DNA of 64,000 bases from Malus domestica (lineage: Eukaryota; Streptophyta; Magnoliopsida; Rosales; Rosaceae). The stretch's first letter is position 1, and every line of letters starts with the position of its first letter. Positions 32,521 through 45,010 of the stretch are shown here, one piece after another. A program made the position numbers and the translations under genes. The stretch is taken from assembly GCF_042453785.1 (NCBI RefSeq), contig NC_091670.1, forward strand, positions 4,345,001 to 4,409,000. Reading direction: 5' to 3'. The notes beneath the pieces are model-generated. The model was given only the letters and a program-made list of their open reading frames with translations. It had not been told where the DNA came from and ran no database searches.

Positions 32521-34830
32521 TTTTTTTGTATAATTATCTTTAGAGGGAATCAAAGGAGCTAGATTGTAGGAAATTTGTTTCAATATCCCTGCATTTTTTT
32601 TTCCTGACGTGAAGACTTTAGGCCGTGGTAAGATCTGTAATTTTGGTACACATAAAGGATAGGTATGATGATAGATGAGACTCCACATTTGTAGGAAAAA
32701 TGTTTAATTAAATCTCTAAAACCAACATATATGTAGTCTATAGAGTTGAAAACTCAAGCACTTATATCACAACGCCCCAGGTTTTAATTTAGTTTGGTTC
32801 GGTCGGTTTGAACGGTTCATCCGGTAGGTGTGTTGGCTTATTTAGGCCCAAACAACAGTTGTTTAACAAATGGGCCGAGATCCATTTGCAACCCATACAT
32901 CGAAGTCCCCGTTTCTTTGTTCCCATTGGAATTTGCAGCCCATTTTCGGGCGATCCAGCATCTCCGATCTTCGTCGTTACGTTTTCATCTTCTTTAACTC
33001 CTTCCAAGTTCCAACAATGGCTTCCTGAATCTAGCTCCATCGTGTCCATAGTCAACCTCAAAGATCACAGAATGGAGCTTGGTATTTCCATCCTCTTCCT
33101 CTCTCTCAACTTCTCCTCTTTTCTTCATCCTGCTACTGCTAGAGGCGGCCTTCATACTTCCTACCCTCCAGGTCCCTATCTCTTCATATGAGTTATATAT
33201 ATATATATTGTTTAGGTTAAAACTTAAACTTTAGGCTCAGAAGGGAGTTGGCCAGAAAAGAGGAGAAAAGCTCGAAGCACAACCCAAGCCCAGAGGCAGA
33301 AAAGGGCTTTCCCGACTAGGTGCAGATCATTTGCACCACTTGCTCACCTACCCAAGGGCCAAGTGGTATAGACCAGCCAGCTAATCAGCCCAAAAGTACT
33401 TTACAGTGGCAGTACAAGTAAATAGATGATGAGTCACTATCCTTTAAACTGCATTCAGGCAAGATTGTTGCTACAGGAGGCCAAGCCAAAGTGTCTATAA
33501 AAGAAGAAAGAGAAATCAGAGTTAAGGACACTCAAACAAACCAACAAATACAAGCACAAACTCTGCTCAAAGCCAGATTTACCTTCAAAACGAAGCTGTA
33601 GTTAGCCCAAGCCTTCATCCCTTTCGGGATAAACCCTTTGTAATAGCTCTGCTACCCTGCTCAACTCTTGCTGCAGTATCGATTTCTTTCTGTAAACTCA
33701 TCTCCCAACCCCTTTTCTAAGCTTTCAAACCTCCTGATAAACCACAAAGATAGGAAGTTGCAAGACGATCAATCTTGTCTGACAAGGTTAAACCTTGTCC
33801 GACCCTCTTTGTTTTTGTCTTTTTATTCATTAGCCTAGCAATATGTTGTATACTACAAGTTGTATTCAAGTTATTTCTAGTAATATAGCTATTAAAAAAC
33901 TCTCTCAGCGCTTGAATCCGATTTGAATATGTCTTCACAGTTCAAGCCGGATCTAAGTTCTAAGCCCTCGGGCATGTAAGATTTGATCACTCAAAAGTCC
34001 TTGGCCTCAAGGCATAAAAAAAAGAACCTTATATGGACTTAACCCATCCACGACAAGCTTTGATAAACAAGAAGTCCGAAGTTACTTGAGGCGCAAGTAA
34101 TCGACCAGTCACTTAGTTTTATTTCTATTATATTATGATTACCATAGAACGTTTGAGTACGGAATGAATTCTTATTGGAAGCCTTAAGGCCTATATCTAA
34201 GGCCCCACAAAGGCATCTATTTGGATTCATTCTGTTCCTCAGGCTAGAACGTTGGGTATAGAAGAAGTTCTGATGAGAAGCCTCAAGGCCTATCTAAGGC
34301 CCTACAAAGGCACCTATTTGGATTCATTCTGCTCTTCCGGCTCAGGTAATCAGAAGTATAATGGTTATAAGACTCATATAACCAAGAAAATGAACCTTAT
34401 ATATTCGAGTACTAAAGTTAGTTATTAACGGGAAGCCTCAAGGCCTACACCTAAGGCCCTACAAAGGCATCTGTCATAACTAATATGGTCTCTCGGGTAT
34501 ATATATAATTAAAACCCAAACATCCGTTTTACATCTGCCATGCTGAAGATGGCAGTGGCACGCCTGAGTACTTAAAAGTTAATCTTGATTGTGAGCCTTA
34601 GGGCCTACACCTAAGGCCCCACAAAGACACCTTTCAAAGTTAACTCTGTCCTTCTCTTTTAGCCTTGCCCGACAAGCCCGCCAGTAAAGCAGAAGCCCGA
34701 CAGAAAGCATCAACCGGCGCCGACCTCTCGGGGAACTGTGTGCTCGTCGGCTAGGAAACATCCCCGACGGAAATTCCTGCCACGAACATAGTTTTGGCAC
34801 GCCCAATGGGACATCTTTGATCAAAGAAGT

Positions 34831-36018
34831 ATGTCAAAGGGATCAGAAGATTTGCAAACTGCTTTGTTGCACATGCTACAAAGACTGGAGAACTCGTCCG
34901 CAGGGTCCAGAAAGGAAGATGGCCCGGTTCTAAGACCACCTATTCCTATATCTTTACCTCACATTGGGGAGAAATATGATATGGAGAAAAGGGGATTTAA
35001 AATCAACCAACCAGAAGAAGCAGCGGTGACGAATAAACATACGGATCCCTTCTCAGAGGCCCCTATAAATATGATCAGTATGGCCTGGGCGGAGAAGGGG
35101 AAAGAGAAGGTCACAAGGGAAGAAGAAAGAAAACTGGTTGACAAACCCATAAAAGGGGTGGTTTACTTGCTCGAATATTCAAGAGCCGCCATAATCAAAG
35201 GGATGGTGTTGTGCAGTAAGTGCCAATGTGAGTGTGAGCTCGAAATACCACCCACAGGAGCCCTCATAGATCATGAACTGATCAGGAGGAATGAAGAAGA
35301 AAAGAGAAAAGAGGCACAAGAGAAAGCTCGGCGGACTACAGGAAGGGATACCTCCCGAAGTGTCTTTCAGCGGTTAGGAGGAGATTCCCAACCGAGGGCT
35401 TTATCAGAGATATTTCGCAACCATGAAGTTTCTGAGGAGGCAGAGGATAAAGATACTAAGAAGCCAAAAGAGAGGGGTGTAGAGCATTCTCAGTACGACC
35501 ATAAGGGAAGAGAGGTCAGGAGGAATGATAGGATAACAAACCCTGTCAAAAAAGATAATCCTGCCCGCCTCGGGCAAAAATGGTATGTGGTTGGGAAAAA
35601 TGGACAGCCCGTTAAGCAAATGGGAGCCTCCATGGTCAGAAGGGTTCAAAGGCAACACAAAGCCTACATGAATTCCTTAAAAACCCCTGCGACGTCAGAA
35701 GCATCCAAAAATCAAAAGTTGGAGAAAACGTCATCTGGGGGGAGTAGTCAGCTCCGCTGGAGGAGTAAGCATGAGGTGGAAAAGGCTAATAGCAAGACTG
35801 AAGGCGAAGGAAACCATGTGCCACAAAGCCCACACCCTGGGAAATATAGAATCTTGAGGAGAGCTCAAGAAGATATGGTTATGGTGCCAACTCCCGGATG
35901 GAAGACAGAGCAGCCTATTTGTTTTGGAACTGTCTCACCTGAGAAAAAACAACCTTCTCTATCATTAGTGGATCCCTTCGGGGAAGTTCCAAAGCAAACA
36001 CCATATTCAGGTGTGAAT
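34831..36018 (+). pseudogene. gag region of Tat-type element
   Basis: A 396-codon open frame starts shortly after the primer site. The product is highly charged and rich in Lys/Glu/Arg, with no zinc knuckle that I can see. It includes KCQCECELE, a segment of unknown role. By position it is the 5' (gag-side) reading frame, whose product would form the particle that packages RNA. It stops before the protease region, where the frame is broken. I infer gag from location; similarity to known gag domains is weak by eye. Confidence 0.7.
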
Positions 36019-36060
36019 TAACTAGAGGGGGCACCAGAACCACTGCTTCCACCAGATGCG

Positions 36061-36495
36061 ATGGCTTGGTTGGATGAGTTCATGGACCACATTGGGAGCA
36101 AGAAAGAAGAACTGTCGGAGCCTAGCAACTTTCATATAAACATGGCGTATGTGCTATTCACCATGTTTGGTGCCCAACCAAATCAGCCCGCCACCATGGA
36201 AGGAGATTACGTAACAATTGAGCCAATGATGTCTCACGTCAATGTGGAGATAGCTGAAGAGGGAAAATCGGGAAAAGCTGAATCATCTGAAGCATCCAAG
36301 GAGGGTCCTTTAAGGATCTATACAGACAAGATGGTGTTCAGCTGCCCAAACATTTCACTTGCCAATCATCTGAAGCCCATATATGTGACAGCTCATTTGG
36401 AGGGGGTGCCCTTCAAAAGGATTTTGATTGATGGAAGAGCAGCTGGTAATGTACTGCCGGCTAAGCAGATGAAAAAGTTGGGGAAAGGCACATAG
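36061..36495 (+). pseudogene. aspartic protease region of Tat-type element
   Basis: The frame includes AHLEGVPFKRILIDGRAAGN, the active-site region of a retropepsin-like protease; Tat elements usually have a D-G-G/S-A loop here and this copy reads DGRA. It stops at 36493-36495. Beyond it, the protease C-terminal part (DYTSTYEALLGRDW-like at about 36620-36660) continues in a different frame or past a stop. The protease would cut the polyprotein, but the missing loop residue and stops make it inactive. Confidence 0.75.
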
Positions 36496-37163
36496 GATCT
36501 TATTCCTACAGACCTCATAGTTTCTAGTTTCTCGGGCGCTATCACTAAGACTCATGGGATATTGCCTTTAGAAGTAGATTTGGGGTCTAAACAGATCATG
36601 CTGGCATTCTTTGTGGTGGACTACACCTCCACCTATGAAGCCTTACTCGGAAGAGATTGGATCCACCAAAGTCTTGCTATACCCTCCACTCTACATTAAG
36701 AAGTGGCTGTTTATCATGAGGCAAGCGCATAAGGGCCAGGCTTTTGGGAGATGGTAGAGGCCGAATCACGGCCATTTCTTCCCACAGCCAATGTAGCGGA
36801 AGCAAGTTTCTACAATCCCAACGTAGGAATCTTGAAGTGTTCAGGAGCAGATGAGAACGTACGCCCTACCAAGGTGACGACCCAAAAGCTTCTAGAACAA
36901 GGATTGTTCCTTACTAGAAAAGAGTGGGATAGACCTTGTATCGTCCCAACACCCCTACACCATCAATGACAGAACAAAAAAGGAAAGATCAGGTAATGGC
37001 AGTCAGATCCCTGATTAAACGACTGTTGATGTATGGGAAATGAAGAAGACAAGAAAATGAGCTCTTAGACAGAGAAGAGCAGGAATGGCAGGTAGGAGCT
37101 TCAACCAGCCAGGATGAAAGCAAGGAGGAATCTTGTCGAGAAGAATTAGAAAGGGCCATTTAA

Positions 37164-38701
37164 ATGGCCGAGTGCATATATGACCTAGATGGGCCAGACG
37201 ACTTACCCGAGAGCCCGGAGCTAGTTGAATTTTTGTGTGTAGAACCTGATAAGCCACCACCAGAGGTCCAAGATCCTTTGGAAGTTATTGAGCTAGGAAC
37301 AAAAGAGGATCCAAGACCAATAAAAATCAGTGGTTTATTGGAGAGTGAGGATCGGGCAAAAATTATCTGTCTCTTGCAAGAATTCAGAGATTGTTTTGCT
37401 TGGCATTACATTGAGATGCCAGGTTTAGATGCAACCTTGGTGGAACACATAATGCCCATCAAGGAAAGATATAAGCCGGTTAAGCAAGCACCACGAAGGA
37501 TGTCGAAGGAGATAGAAGAGAAGGTCAAATAAGAGATTGAGAGGCTAGTAAAAGCCGGATTTATCAGGCCAGCCAAATATGTGGAGTGGTTAGCCAACAT
37601 TGTACCCATTTTAAAAGCCATAACAAAAGCAATACGATGTTGTGTTGATTACAGAAATATTAATGGCGCTACACCGAAAGATGAGTATCCCATGCCCATG
37701 GGAGATTTATCCATAGATGCAGTAGCAAAACACAAAGTCTTATCTTTTATGGATGGAAATGCCGGGTATAATCAGATAAAGATGGCTCCAGAGGATATAC
37801 ATAAAACAGCTTTTAGGTGCCCTGGGCATGTGGGGGCATATGAATATCTGGTCATGCTATTCGGGCTCAAGAATGTTGGTGCAACCTACCAAAGGGCAAT
37901 GAATGCCATCTTTCATGATCTGATTGGCCATAATATGGAGGTGTATATTGATGACATCATGGTGAAATCCAAGACAGAAAAGCAGCATCTGATAGACCTC
38001 AGGCAGGCATTGACAAGAATGAGGATCCACAAATTGAAGATGAATCCAAAGAAGTGTACGTTTGGAGTGAGAGCATGCAACTTATTGGGATTCCTGGTTC
38101 ATCAAAGAGGTGTAGAAGTGGACAAAAACAAAGCGCGGGCAATATTGGAGTCGCCTTCACCCACCAACAAAGTGCAACTCCAGAGGCTGCTGTGCCAAAT
38201 TAATTTCTTGAGAAGATTCATTACTAATCTAGCAGGCAAGATCCAGCCGCTGACTCCTTTACTAAGACTAAAAGATAAGAAGATTTCGAGTGGGGACCAC
38301 CACACCAAGAGGCTTTCGATAGTATCAAAGCTTATTTGACTTCTCCGCCAGTATTGGTACCACCTCAAAGGGGAAACCCCTTAAAGCTACATATCTCCGC
38401 TTCAGATAAATCAATCGGGAGTTTGCTAGCTCAAAATAATGAAGGCGGGAAAGAGCAGGCAGTGTACTACCTCAGTAGAATCCTGACCGAGGTAGAAACA
38501 AGGTATTCCCCAGTAGAAAGATTGTGCTTAGCTCTGTATTTTACTGCCAATAAGCTGAGGCATTACATGTTACCTTGTCACGTGCACATCATCGCCAAGA
38601 CAGATGTGATAAAGTACATGTTGTCAAAGCCAATGTTAACAGGAAGGATTGGGAAGTGGATTATAGCATTATCAGAATTCAGCTTTCAGTATGTCCCTTA
38701 A
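37164..38701 (+). pseudogene. reverse transcriptase and RNase H of Tat-type element
   Basis: Three broken frames: 37164-37532 (linker to RT), 37581-38339 (RT) and 38336-38701 (RT connection/RNase H). The RT has CCVDYRNINGATPKDEYPMP, SFMDGNAGYNQIKMAPED and the catalytic box VYIDDIMVKS. The RNase H piece has LSRILTEVETRYSPVERLCL. RT copies element RNA into DNA in cytoplasmic particles. Stops at 37530, 38337 and 38699 plus a frame change near 38.28 kb prevent a full product. Confidence 0.92.
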
Positions 38702-38866
38702 AGGGCAGTAAAAGGCCAAGCAATTGCTGACTTCTTGGCGGAGCATCAAGAATCTCAAGATGAGATAATCAATATACCAGGAACCCTGGAGGTTACTAAT
38801 GTTTGGATCCCGCCAGGCAAATGGATCTCGGGCAAAGAGGAGTGAATCCAGCAGGAGATAAGAAGA

Positions 38867-39205
38867 GTGGCTGGTTTGTGGATTACTCTTTGGAAGCTAT
38901 ATTTTGATGGTTCCTATACTCAAAAGGCTTTAGGAGCTGGGATTGTAATTATCAACCTTCAAGGGATTTATCATTATTACTCATTTCTCTTAGATTACCA
39001 AGGGAATACCAACAATCGGGCAGAGTATGAGGCTTTAATAATTGGGTTGGAAATCTTGATAGATCTGGAGGCAATAGAGGTAGAGGTGTTTGGTGATTCA
39101 GAATTGGTAATAAACCAGCTGAATGGGGAGTTCAAGTGCAGACATATCACCATGGTCGGATATTACTTGGTAGGCCATGCATTTGCTGAGTTATTAGGAT
39201 TCTGA
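38867..39205 (+). pseudogene. second (archaeal-type) RNase H of Tat-type element
   Basis: The frame includes LYFDGSYTQKALGAGIVI, then NRAEYEALIIGLEI and VFGDSELVINQLNG, giving the D-E-D residues of an RNase H fold. It lies between the first RNase H and integrase. Plant Tat elements acquired such a second domain, and it identifies the lineage here. The frame ends with TGA at 39203-39205, where related elements continue into integrase. Confidence 0.85.
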
Positions 39206-39275
39206 GATATCAATTAGTCATGTTCCCAAAGGAGCCAACCTAGCAGCCGACGAGATTGCGCAATTAGCCTCAGGC

Positions 39276-40677
39276 ATGCCAATACAGGAAAGAAAATATG
39301 GGTTGGATGTGGAGATTCAAAGAAGAAATCTTCCTTCTATCCTGGAAAGAGGATTCAGTCTGGATGTAATGGTTCTAGAAACTGAGATAGAAGATTGGAG
39401 GTCACCCATCATCCATCATTTAAAAGATCCCTCTTCGCCCACCAGCAAGAAAAATAGACAGCAAGCAACTAAGTATGTCTTATGGGCAAAAGACCTGCTA
39501 AGGAAAACTCCAAACGGGTTATTATTAAAATGCTTAGGCCAAGAGGAATCCATGAGAGTGATGGCCGAAGTACATGAAAGAGTATGTGGAACACATCAGG
39601 CTGAAACGAAGATGAGGTGGTTACTTAGGAGGTATGGTTATTTCTAGCCCGACATGGAAAAAGATTGCAATTCCTATGCCCGAGGGTGTGAGGAATGTCA
39701 AAGGCACGGTCCTCTCCAACATGTACCCTCAGTACCTTTAAATCCAATAGTCAAGCCTTGGCCCTTCAGAGGATGGGCAATGGACTTCATCGGGCAGATC
39801 TACCCAGCTTCTAGCAAGGGCCACACTTTCATAATTGTAGCAACGGATTACTTTACCAAATAGGTAGAGGTCTCGCTGTAAAATCCATAACCTCAGCTGC
39901 AGTAAAAAAATTTATTGAGACCAAGATTCTGTATAAATTTGGGGTGCCCGAAACCATAGTGATGGATCGAGGACCATCTTTTATTTCAAAAGAAGTTGAA
40001 GAATTTGCAAGCAGATACAAAATAAAGATGATCCAGTCCAGTCCTTACTACCCACAATCAAATGGCCAGGCAGAATCCAGCAACAATATTTTGGCAAACA
40101 TTATCAAAAGAATGGTGATAAATAGTCCAGAAAAGTGGCATGAAAAGCTGGGGAATACTTTGTGGGCATACAAAACTTCCAAAAGGGCAGGAACATGGAC
40201 AACTCCTTATGCTTTAACTTTCGGGCAAGATGCAGTGCTTCCCATGGAGATCAATGTAAGTTCTGTCAGAATTCAAAATCAGTTTGGGTTACACAGCGAA
40301 GAGTATATCGAAGCCATGTGTCAAGGGATTGAAGACTTAGACGTAGCCCGAATTGAAGCCCTGAACTAGATTCAGGAAGGAAAGAAAGCTGTTGCCCGAG
40401 CTTATAACAAAAAGGTGAAAGCAAAGTCTTTCAAGGAAGGAGATTTGGTGTGGAAGACAGTCCTTCCTCTAGGAGCTCAGCTTAGGGGCTTTGGAAAATA
40501 GAGCCCGACATGGGAAGGTCCTTTCATGATTAGTTGAGTGTTAGACAAAGGGGGATATTACTTGGCGGACCTCGAAGGGAATTGGCAGAAACATCCCATT
40601 AATGTTAAATTCTTGAAAAAGTATTGTCCTACATTATGGGATGTTAGAGATTGTTATATTGAAGAGGATGCAAAGTA
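39276..40677 (+). pseudogene. integrase of Tat-type element
   Basis: Pieces 39276-39647, 39654-39863 and 39944-40369, plus a tail to about 40,677. Features are the zinc-binding HERVCGTHQAETKM and CNSYARGCEECQRHG, core residues in AMDFIGQIYP and VMDRGPSFIS, then PQSNGQAESSNNIL with the catalytic Glu. The C-terminal part reads LVWKTVLPLG. Stops at 39645 (after YGYF) and 39861 (after DYFTK) fall where related integrases have Trp, so both look like TGG to TAG changes. Integrase would insert the DNA copy; this one cannot be full-length. Confidence 0.9.
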
Positions 40678-41435
40678 AAGCAGGTTTCAGGATGCTAAAG
40701 TGCAGTGTATATTCATCAGTCATTTAAGAAGACAGAAAGACATAAGACTGTTAAGATAATGTTTATTTCATTTCGACAAATTGGTGAAATTTACAAGAAA
40801 TTCAATTCAATTCCGATGTGCTACGTTCGCCTTCTTCGAGGTGCAATGGCGTCTCAGTTGGTTTTCTGATGTCTTCATGGATAGAATCCGATCAGGTGAT
40901 CAGGTTGTGCGGGCAAGATGAGCTTGGTAGAGGATCATCAGGCAGATTCATCACCATGTATGATGGTGAAGCCTGATTTATCATGACAACGAGCAGGAAG
41001 GCAAGTCTTCATAAGGAAACCATCTGACCAAGGGTGTTGGAGATAGCGGGGTGTCTGACCAAAGGTGTTGGGGATAGTGGTTATCTGATGAAAACTTTTT
41101 TTTTTCCTCACGAAAAGGGAGTTTTAGGAAACCCCACTTGAATCCTGAAGAACTCATTTCTCAGTTTTGGGAAGAAAACTAATAAGGCAGAAGTACTCAG
41201 GGTTAATAAAAGCGAAGGCTGGAGGAGGTTTGTTGGCTGAACAAAAGCAAATTCAAGCCTGAATTTATAGAAACCTCAGAGGATAACCCAAAGGTCGTGA
41301 GAAGAGCAAGAGACGCAGGATCGTAGGCATCCTGTCTAAAAAACACAAGTTCCAAGAGCGGGTATACAAGCATGCGGATATTCAATCAATATTGGCGCCT
41401 GGAATTCCAGTCTGAATATTGATTGAAGGGGGCAT
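40678..41435 (+). other. 3' untranslated part of Tat-type element
   Basis: No coding frame recognised between the integrase tail and the 3' LTR. It ends with the polypurine tract at about 41421-41435. Confidence 0.7.
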
Positions 41436-44400
41436 TGTTTGGGTTAAAACTTAAACTTTGGGCTCAGAAGGGAGTTGGCCCAAAAAAAGGAGAAAAGCCC
41501 GAAGCACAACCCAAGCCCAGAAGGTAGAAAAAGGCTTTCCCGACTAGGTGCAGATCATTTGCACCACTTGCTCACCTACCCAAGGGCCAAGTGGTATAGA
41601 CCAGTCAACTAATCAGCCCAAAAGTACTTTACAGTGGCAGTACAAGTAAATAGTTGATTAGTCATTATCATTTAAACTGCATTCGGGCAAGATTGTTGCT
41701 ACAGGAGGCCAAGCCAAAGTGTCTATTAAAGAAGAAAGAGAAATCAGAGTTAAGGACACTCAAACAAACCAACAAATACAAGCACAAACTCTACTCAAAG
41801 CTAGATTTGCCTTCAAAACGAAGCTGTAGTCAGCCCAAGCCTTCATCCCTTTCGGGATAAACCCTTTGTAATAGCTCTGCTACCCTGTTCAACTCTTGCT
41901 GTAGTATCGATTTCTTTCTGTAAACTCATCTCCCAACCCCTTTTCTAAGCTTTCAAACCTCCTGATAAACCACAAAGATAGGAAGTTGCAAGACAATCAG
42001 CCTTGTCTGACAAGGTTAAACCTTGCCCGACCCTCTTTGTTTTTGTCTTTTCATTCATTAGCCTAGCAATATGTTGCATATTACAAGTTGTATTCAAGTT
42101 ATTTCTAGTAATATGGCTATTAAAAAACTCTCTCAGCGCTTGAATCCGATTTGAATATGTCTTCACAATTCAAGCCGGATCTAAGTTCTAAGCCCCCGGG
42201 CATGTAAGATTTGATCACTCAAAAGTCCTTGGCCTCAAGGCATAAAAAAAGAACCTTATGTGGACTTAACCCATCCACGACAAGCTTTGATAAACAAGAA
42301 GTCCGAAGTTACTTGAGGCGCAAGTAATCGACCAGTCACTTAGTTTTATTTCTATTATATTATGATTACCATAAAACGTTTGAGTACGGAATGAATTCTT
42401 ATTGGAAGCCTCAAGGCCTTTATCTAAGGCCCCACAAAGGCACCTATTTGGATTCATTCTGTTCCTTGGGCTAGAACGTTGAGTATAAAAGGAGTTCTGA
42501 TGGGAAACCTCAAGGCCTATCTAAGGCCCTACAAAGGCACCTATTTGGATTCATTCTGCTCTTCGGGCTCAGGTAATCAGAAGTATAATAGTTATAAGAC
42601 TCATATAACCAAGAAAATGAACCTTATATATTCGAGTACTAAAGTTAGTTATTAATGGGAAGCCTCAAGGCCTACACCTAAGGCCCTACAAAGGCACCTG
42701 TCATAACTAATATAGTCTCTCGGGTATATATATATATATATAATTAAAACCCAAACATCCGTTTTACATCTGTCATGCTGAAGATGGCAGTGGCACGCCT
42801 GAGCACTTAAAAGTTAATCTTGATTGTGAGCCTCAAGGCCTACACATAAGGCCCCACAAAGGCACCTTTCAAAGTTAACTCTGTCCTTCTCTTTCAGCCT
42901 TGCCCGACAAGCCCGCCAGTAAAGCAGAAGCCCGGCAGAAAGCATCAACCGACACCGACCTCTCGGGGAGCTGTGTGCTCGTCGGCTAGGAAACATCCCC
43001 AATGGAAATTCCTGCCACGAACATATATAATTTGTATTCATTTTATATGATGTGTTCATTTGCATCTGTGTTCATTTAGTTTCTTGGTTGTTTTTGGAAG
43101 TTGACAATCTATCTGATCATAATTAACTACCGTTTGGTTCCTGAGAAATCAAAGGAATTTTTTTTTTTTTTTTAAATTCTAACAGGTGGTTCTCTATCTT
43201 AGCTAATGGATTCCTTGATTCAGATGTGGAGAAATTAGTCATTACCAATTCTTTTGTTGTTCACAGGTTGCCCTTGTTGCAAATTATCCATGGGATGGCA
43301 CTCAGGATAAAAGATAATCAATTTACATCCATAAAAGTTCTGCACTGAACTATGCTGTTGTATATATTTCTCGTTCTTCGTTTTTCTTTTGCCTTTTATA
43401 AGCTAGAAATCTTGTGCGCTTAATGGAAAAACCTGTCAACCTTTAGCTCTCTTGGAACATCTTTGACAGCAAAGGAAAAAGCAAACGATTAGTTTGTTGA
43501 ACATTTGTCCAGAATAATTGTCTTCATTCATTTCCATTAGACTTCTTCCTGCTGTACGTTGGCCTCAGTGTGAGTGTAGGTTTTGATCATTATTCAATTT
43601 TACCTATGATGCTCAATGTGTTCAGGTTTTTAAATGTTTCTTTTATAGTGTGAAACAAGCATGGTGATGTCAATAGTAGGTCTGAAAGTGTTACTGTAAT
43701 GTTATGAACAGTGCCGATTACTCCTAATATGATTATGGATTTTCGTATGGTGCCTAACAATATGTGTAAGGTCAAAATAACACTATCCCAGAATTTATAT
43801 TCTAATGCTTATAAATTTTTATTTTGCACATACTTGGCTTTTGATCTAAATTAAAGTACAGGAAAGATTATTTTGCATGTCCGGATGACGAGACATTCCG
43901 GTTCTTAGCAAGCGTATAAAGTCGCTCTCACTACAATATGTCATTGAGCAAGGAAATTGAGGGAGGCATTACAAATGGAGCTTTCTGGTATGATGGCTTG
44001 AAACATTACGACTTATTATAGGTATATTTTCTTTGGTTTGATATTCATCTATTGTTTCTTAAGATACCTGTTGTAGGTACCCTATATATGGAGGCATGCA
44101 AGACTGTAACTACATAATGGTGGCTGTTTTGAATTGACCTTGGAGATTAGTGATAATAAATGGCCTGCTGCTAATGAGGTCAGGCATCAGTTAGGCGAGT
44201 GTTTGCAACCTTGATATAAAATACTATTTTCTTTAGCCAAGTTTATCTTGTATATGGGATACGGTTACGCCCTTGGTGTAGCCATAGGTCTAATGGACCT
44301 TAGGGGGGTGGGGACGGAACTTTGCATGGTGCTGGCTGTTCCTAGTCGAGAACTGAAAAGATAAAAGTTTCCATAGGGTTAGAAGTGTTAGTTTAGTTAA

Positions 44401-45010
44401 CCTTGTTCGTGCTCCATTAAAAACAGAATGCAAATAAATCAAGTATATACATCAGCAGAAACCCTCTTCCTCAAATATCATGTTAAGTTTCTTGGTCCTT
44501 GCTTCAAGTCGGTATCCTAACATGGCTGATTATTTTCTCTGTCCTTGCTTCAAGTTGGTTAACTTTGGGTTACTCGGTATCCTAACATGTCTAATTATTT
44601 TCTCTCTGTCCATGCTACCAGTCTTGATATTATTCTAATATCATGTTAAGTTTCTTGTTCCTCACCTATACACGAGGCACAATGTTAGTTATATGTTTTT
44701 TGCCTGTTTCTTGCTTCCTATTAACATAAGCTTTGCATTCTTGCTTGTTTACACGTTCTAGTTGATTTGTGATATGGGAATTTTTGGTAGTTTTATATCC
44801 ATTTAGTTAATAAGACTCAAGGGCTTTTATTGGATGATCAATTGGCACAAGTGACTTTTATTGGCCTGGGAGATTATTTCCCTTTCATTTTAACTTACTA
44901 TCATTTAGCTGTTTGACGTGTTGTCTTTAATGCATATAAACATGCAGCTTCTGACTCTTTGGGGATGCAACAAAATGAGCATGCTTAATCTCGTTGCAAC
45001 TGTAGCCAAG

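Larger units (their letters stand above)
33209..43023 (+). mobile_element. Ty3/gypsy Tat-type retrotransposon, degenerate, TSD TATAT
   Basis: Element of 9,815 bp. The 5' LTR is 33209-34788 (1,580 bp) and the 3' LTR 41436-43023 (1,588 bp), both TGTTTRGGTTAAAAC...CACGAACA. TATAT flanks both sides in an AT microsatellite. A primer-site-like TTGGCACGCCCAATGGG lies 5 bp after the 5' LTR, and a polypurine tract (GATTGAAGGGGGC) precedes the 3' LTR. Order is gag, protease, RT, RNase H, a second archaeal-type RNase H, integrase. The extra RNase H before integrase is the hallmark of the Tat/Ogre/Retand lineage. Many stops break the polyprotein. Confidence 0.92.
33072..45010 (+). pseudogene. SOL1/carboxypeptidase D-like relic B
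   Basis: Exon 1 (33072-33171) encodes a signal peptide, MELGISILFLSLNFSSFLH, then ARGGLHTSYPP, matching the start of SOL1-type secretory M14 peptidases. The gypsy element follows in intron 1. Later pieces are 43267-43313 (VALVANYPWDGTQDK), 43862-43987 (ACPDDETFRFLASV, then TAA), 44077-44178 (YPIYGGMQD, one-base deletion) and 44948-45010 (NKMSMLNLVA). The central exons with the zinc ligands (HxxE...H) are missing, and the donor after 43313 reads AT instead of GT. It is therefore dead, though exon 1 and its upstream region look well preserved. Relics A and C share the downstream exons. Confidence 0.85.
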
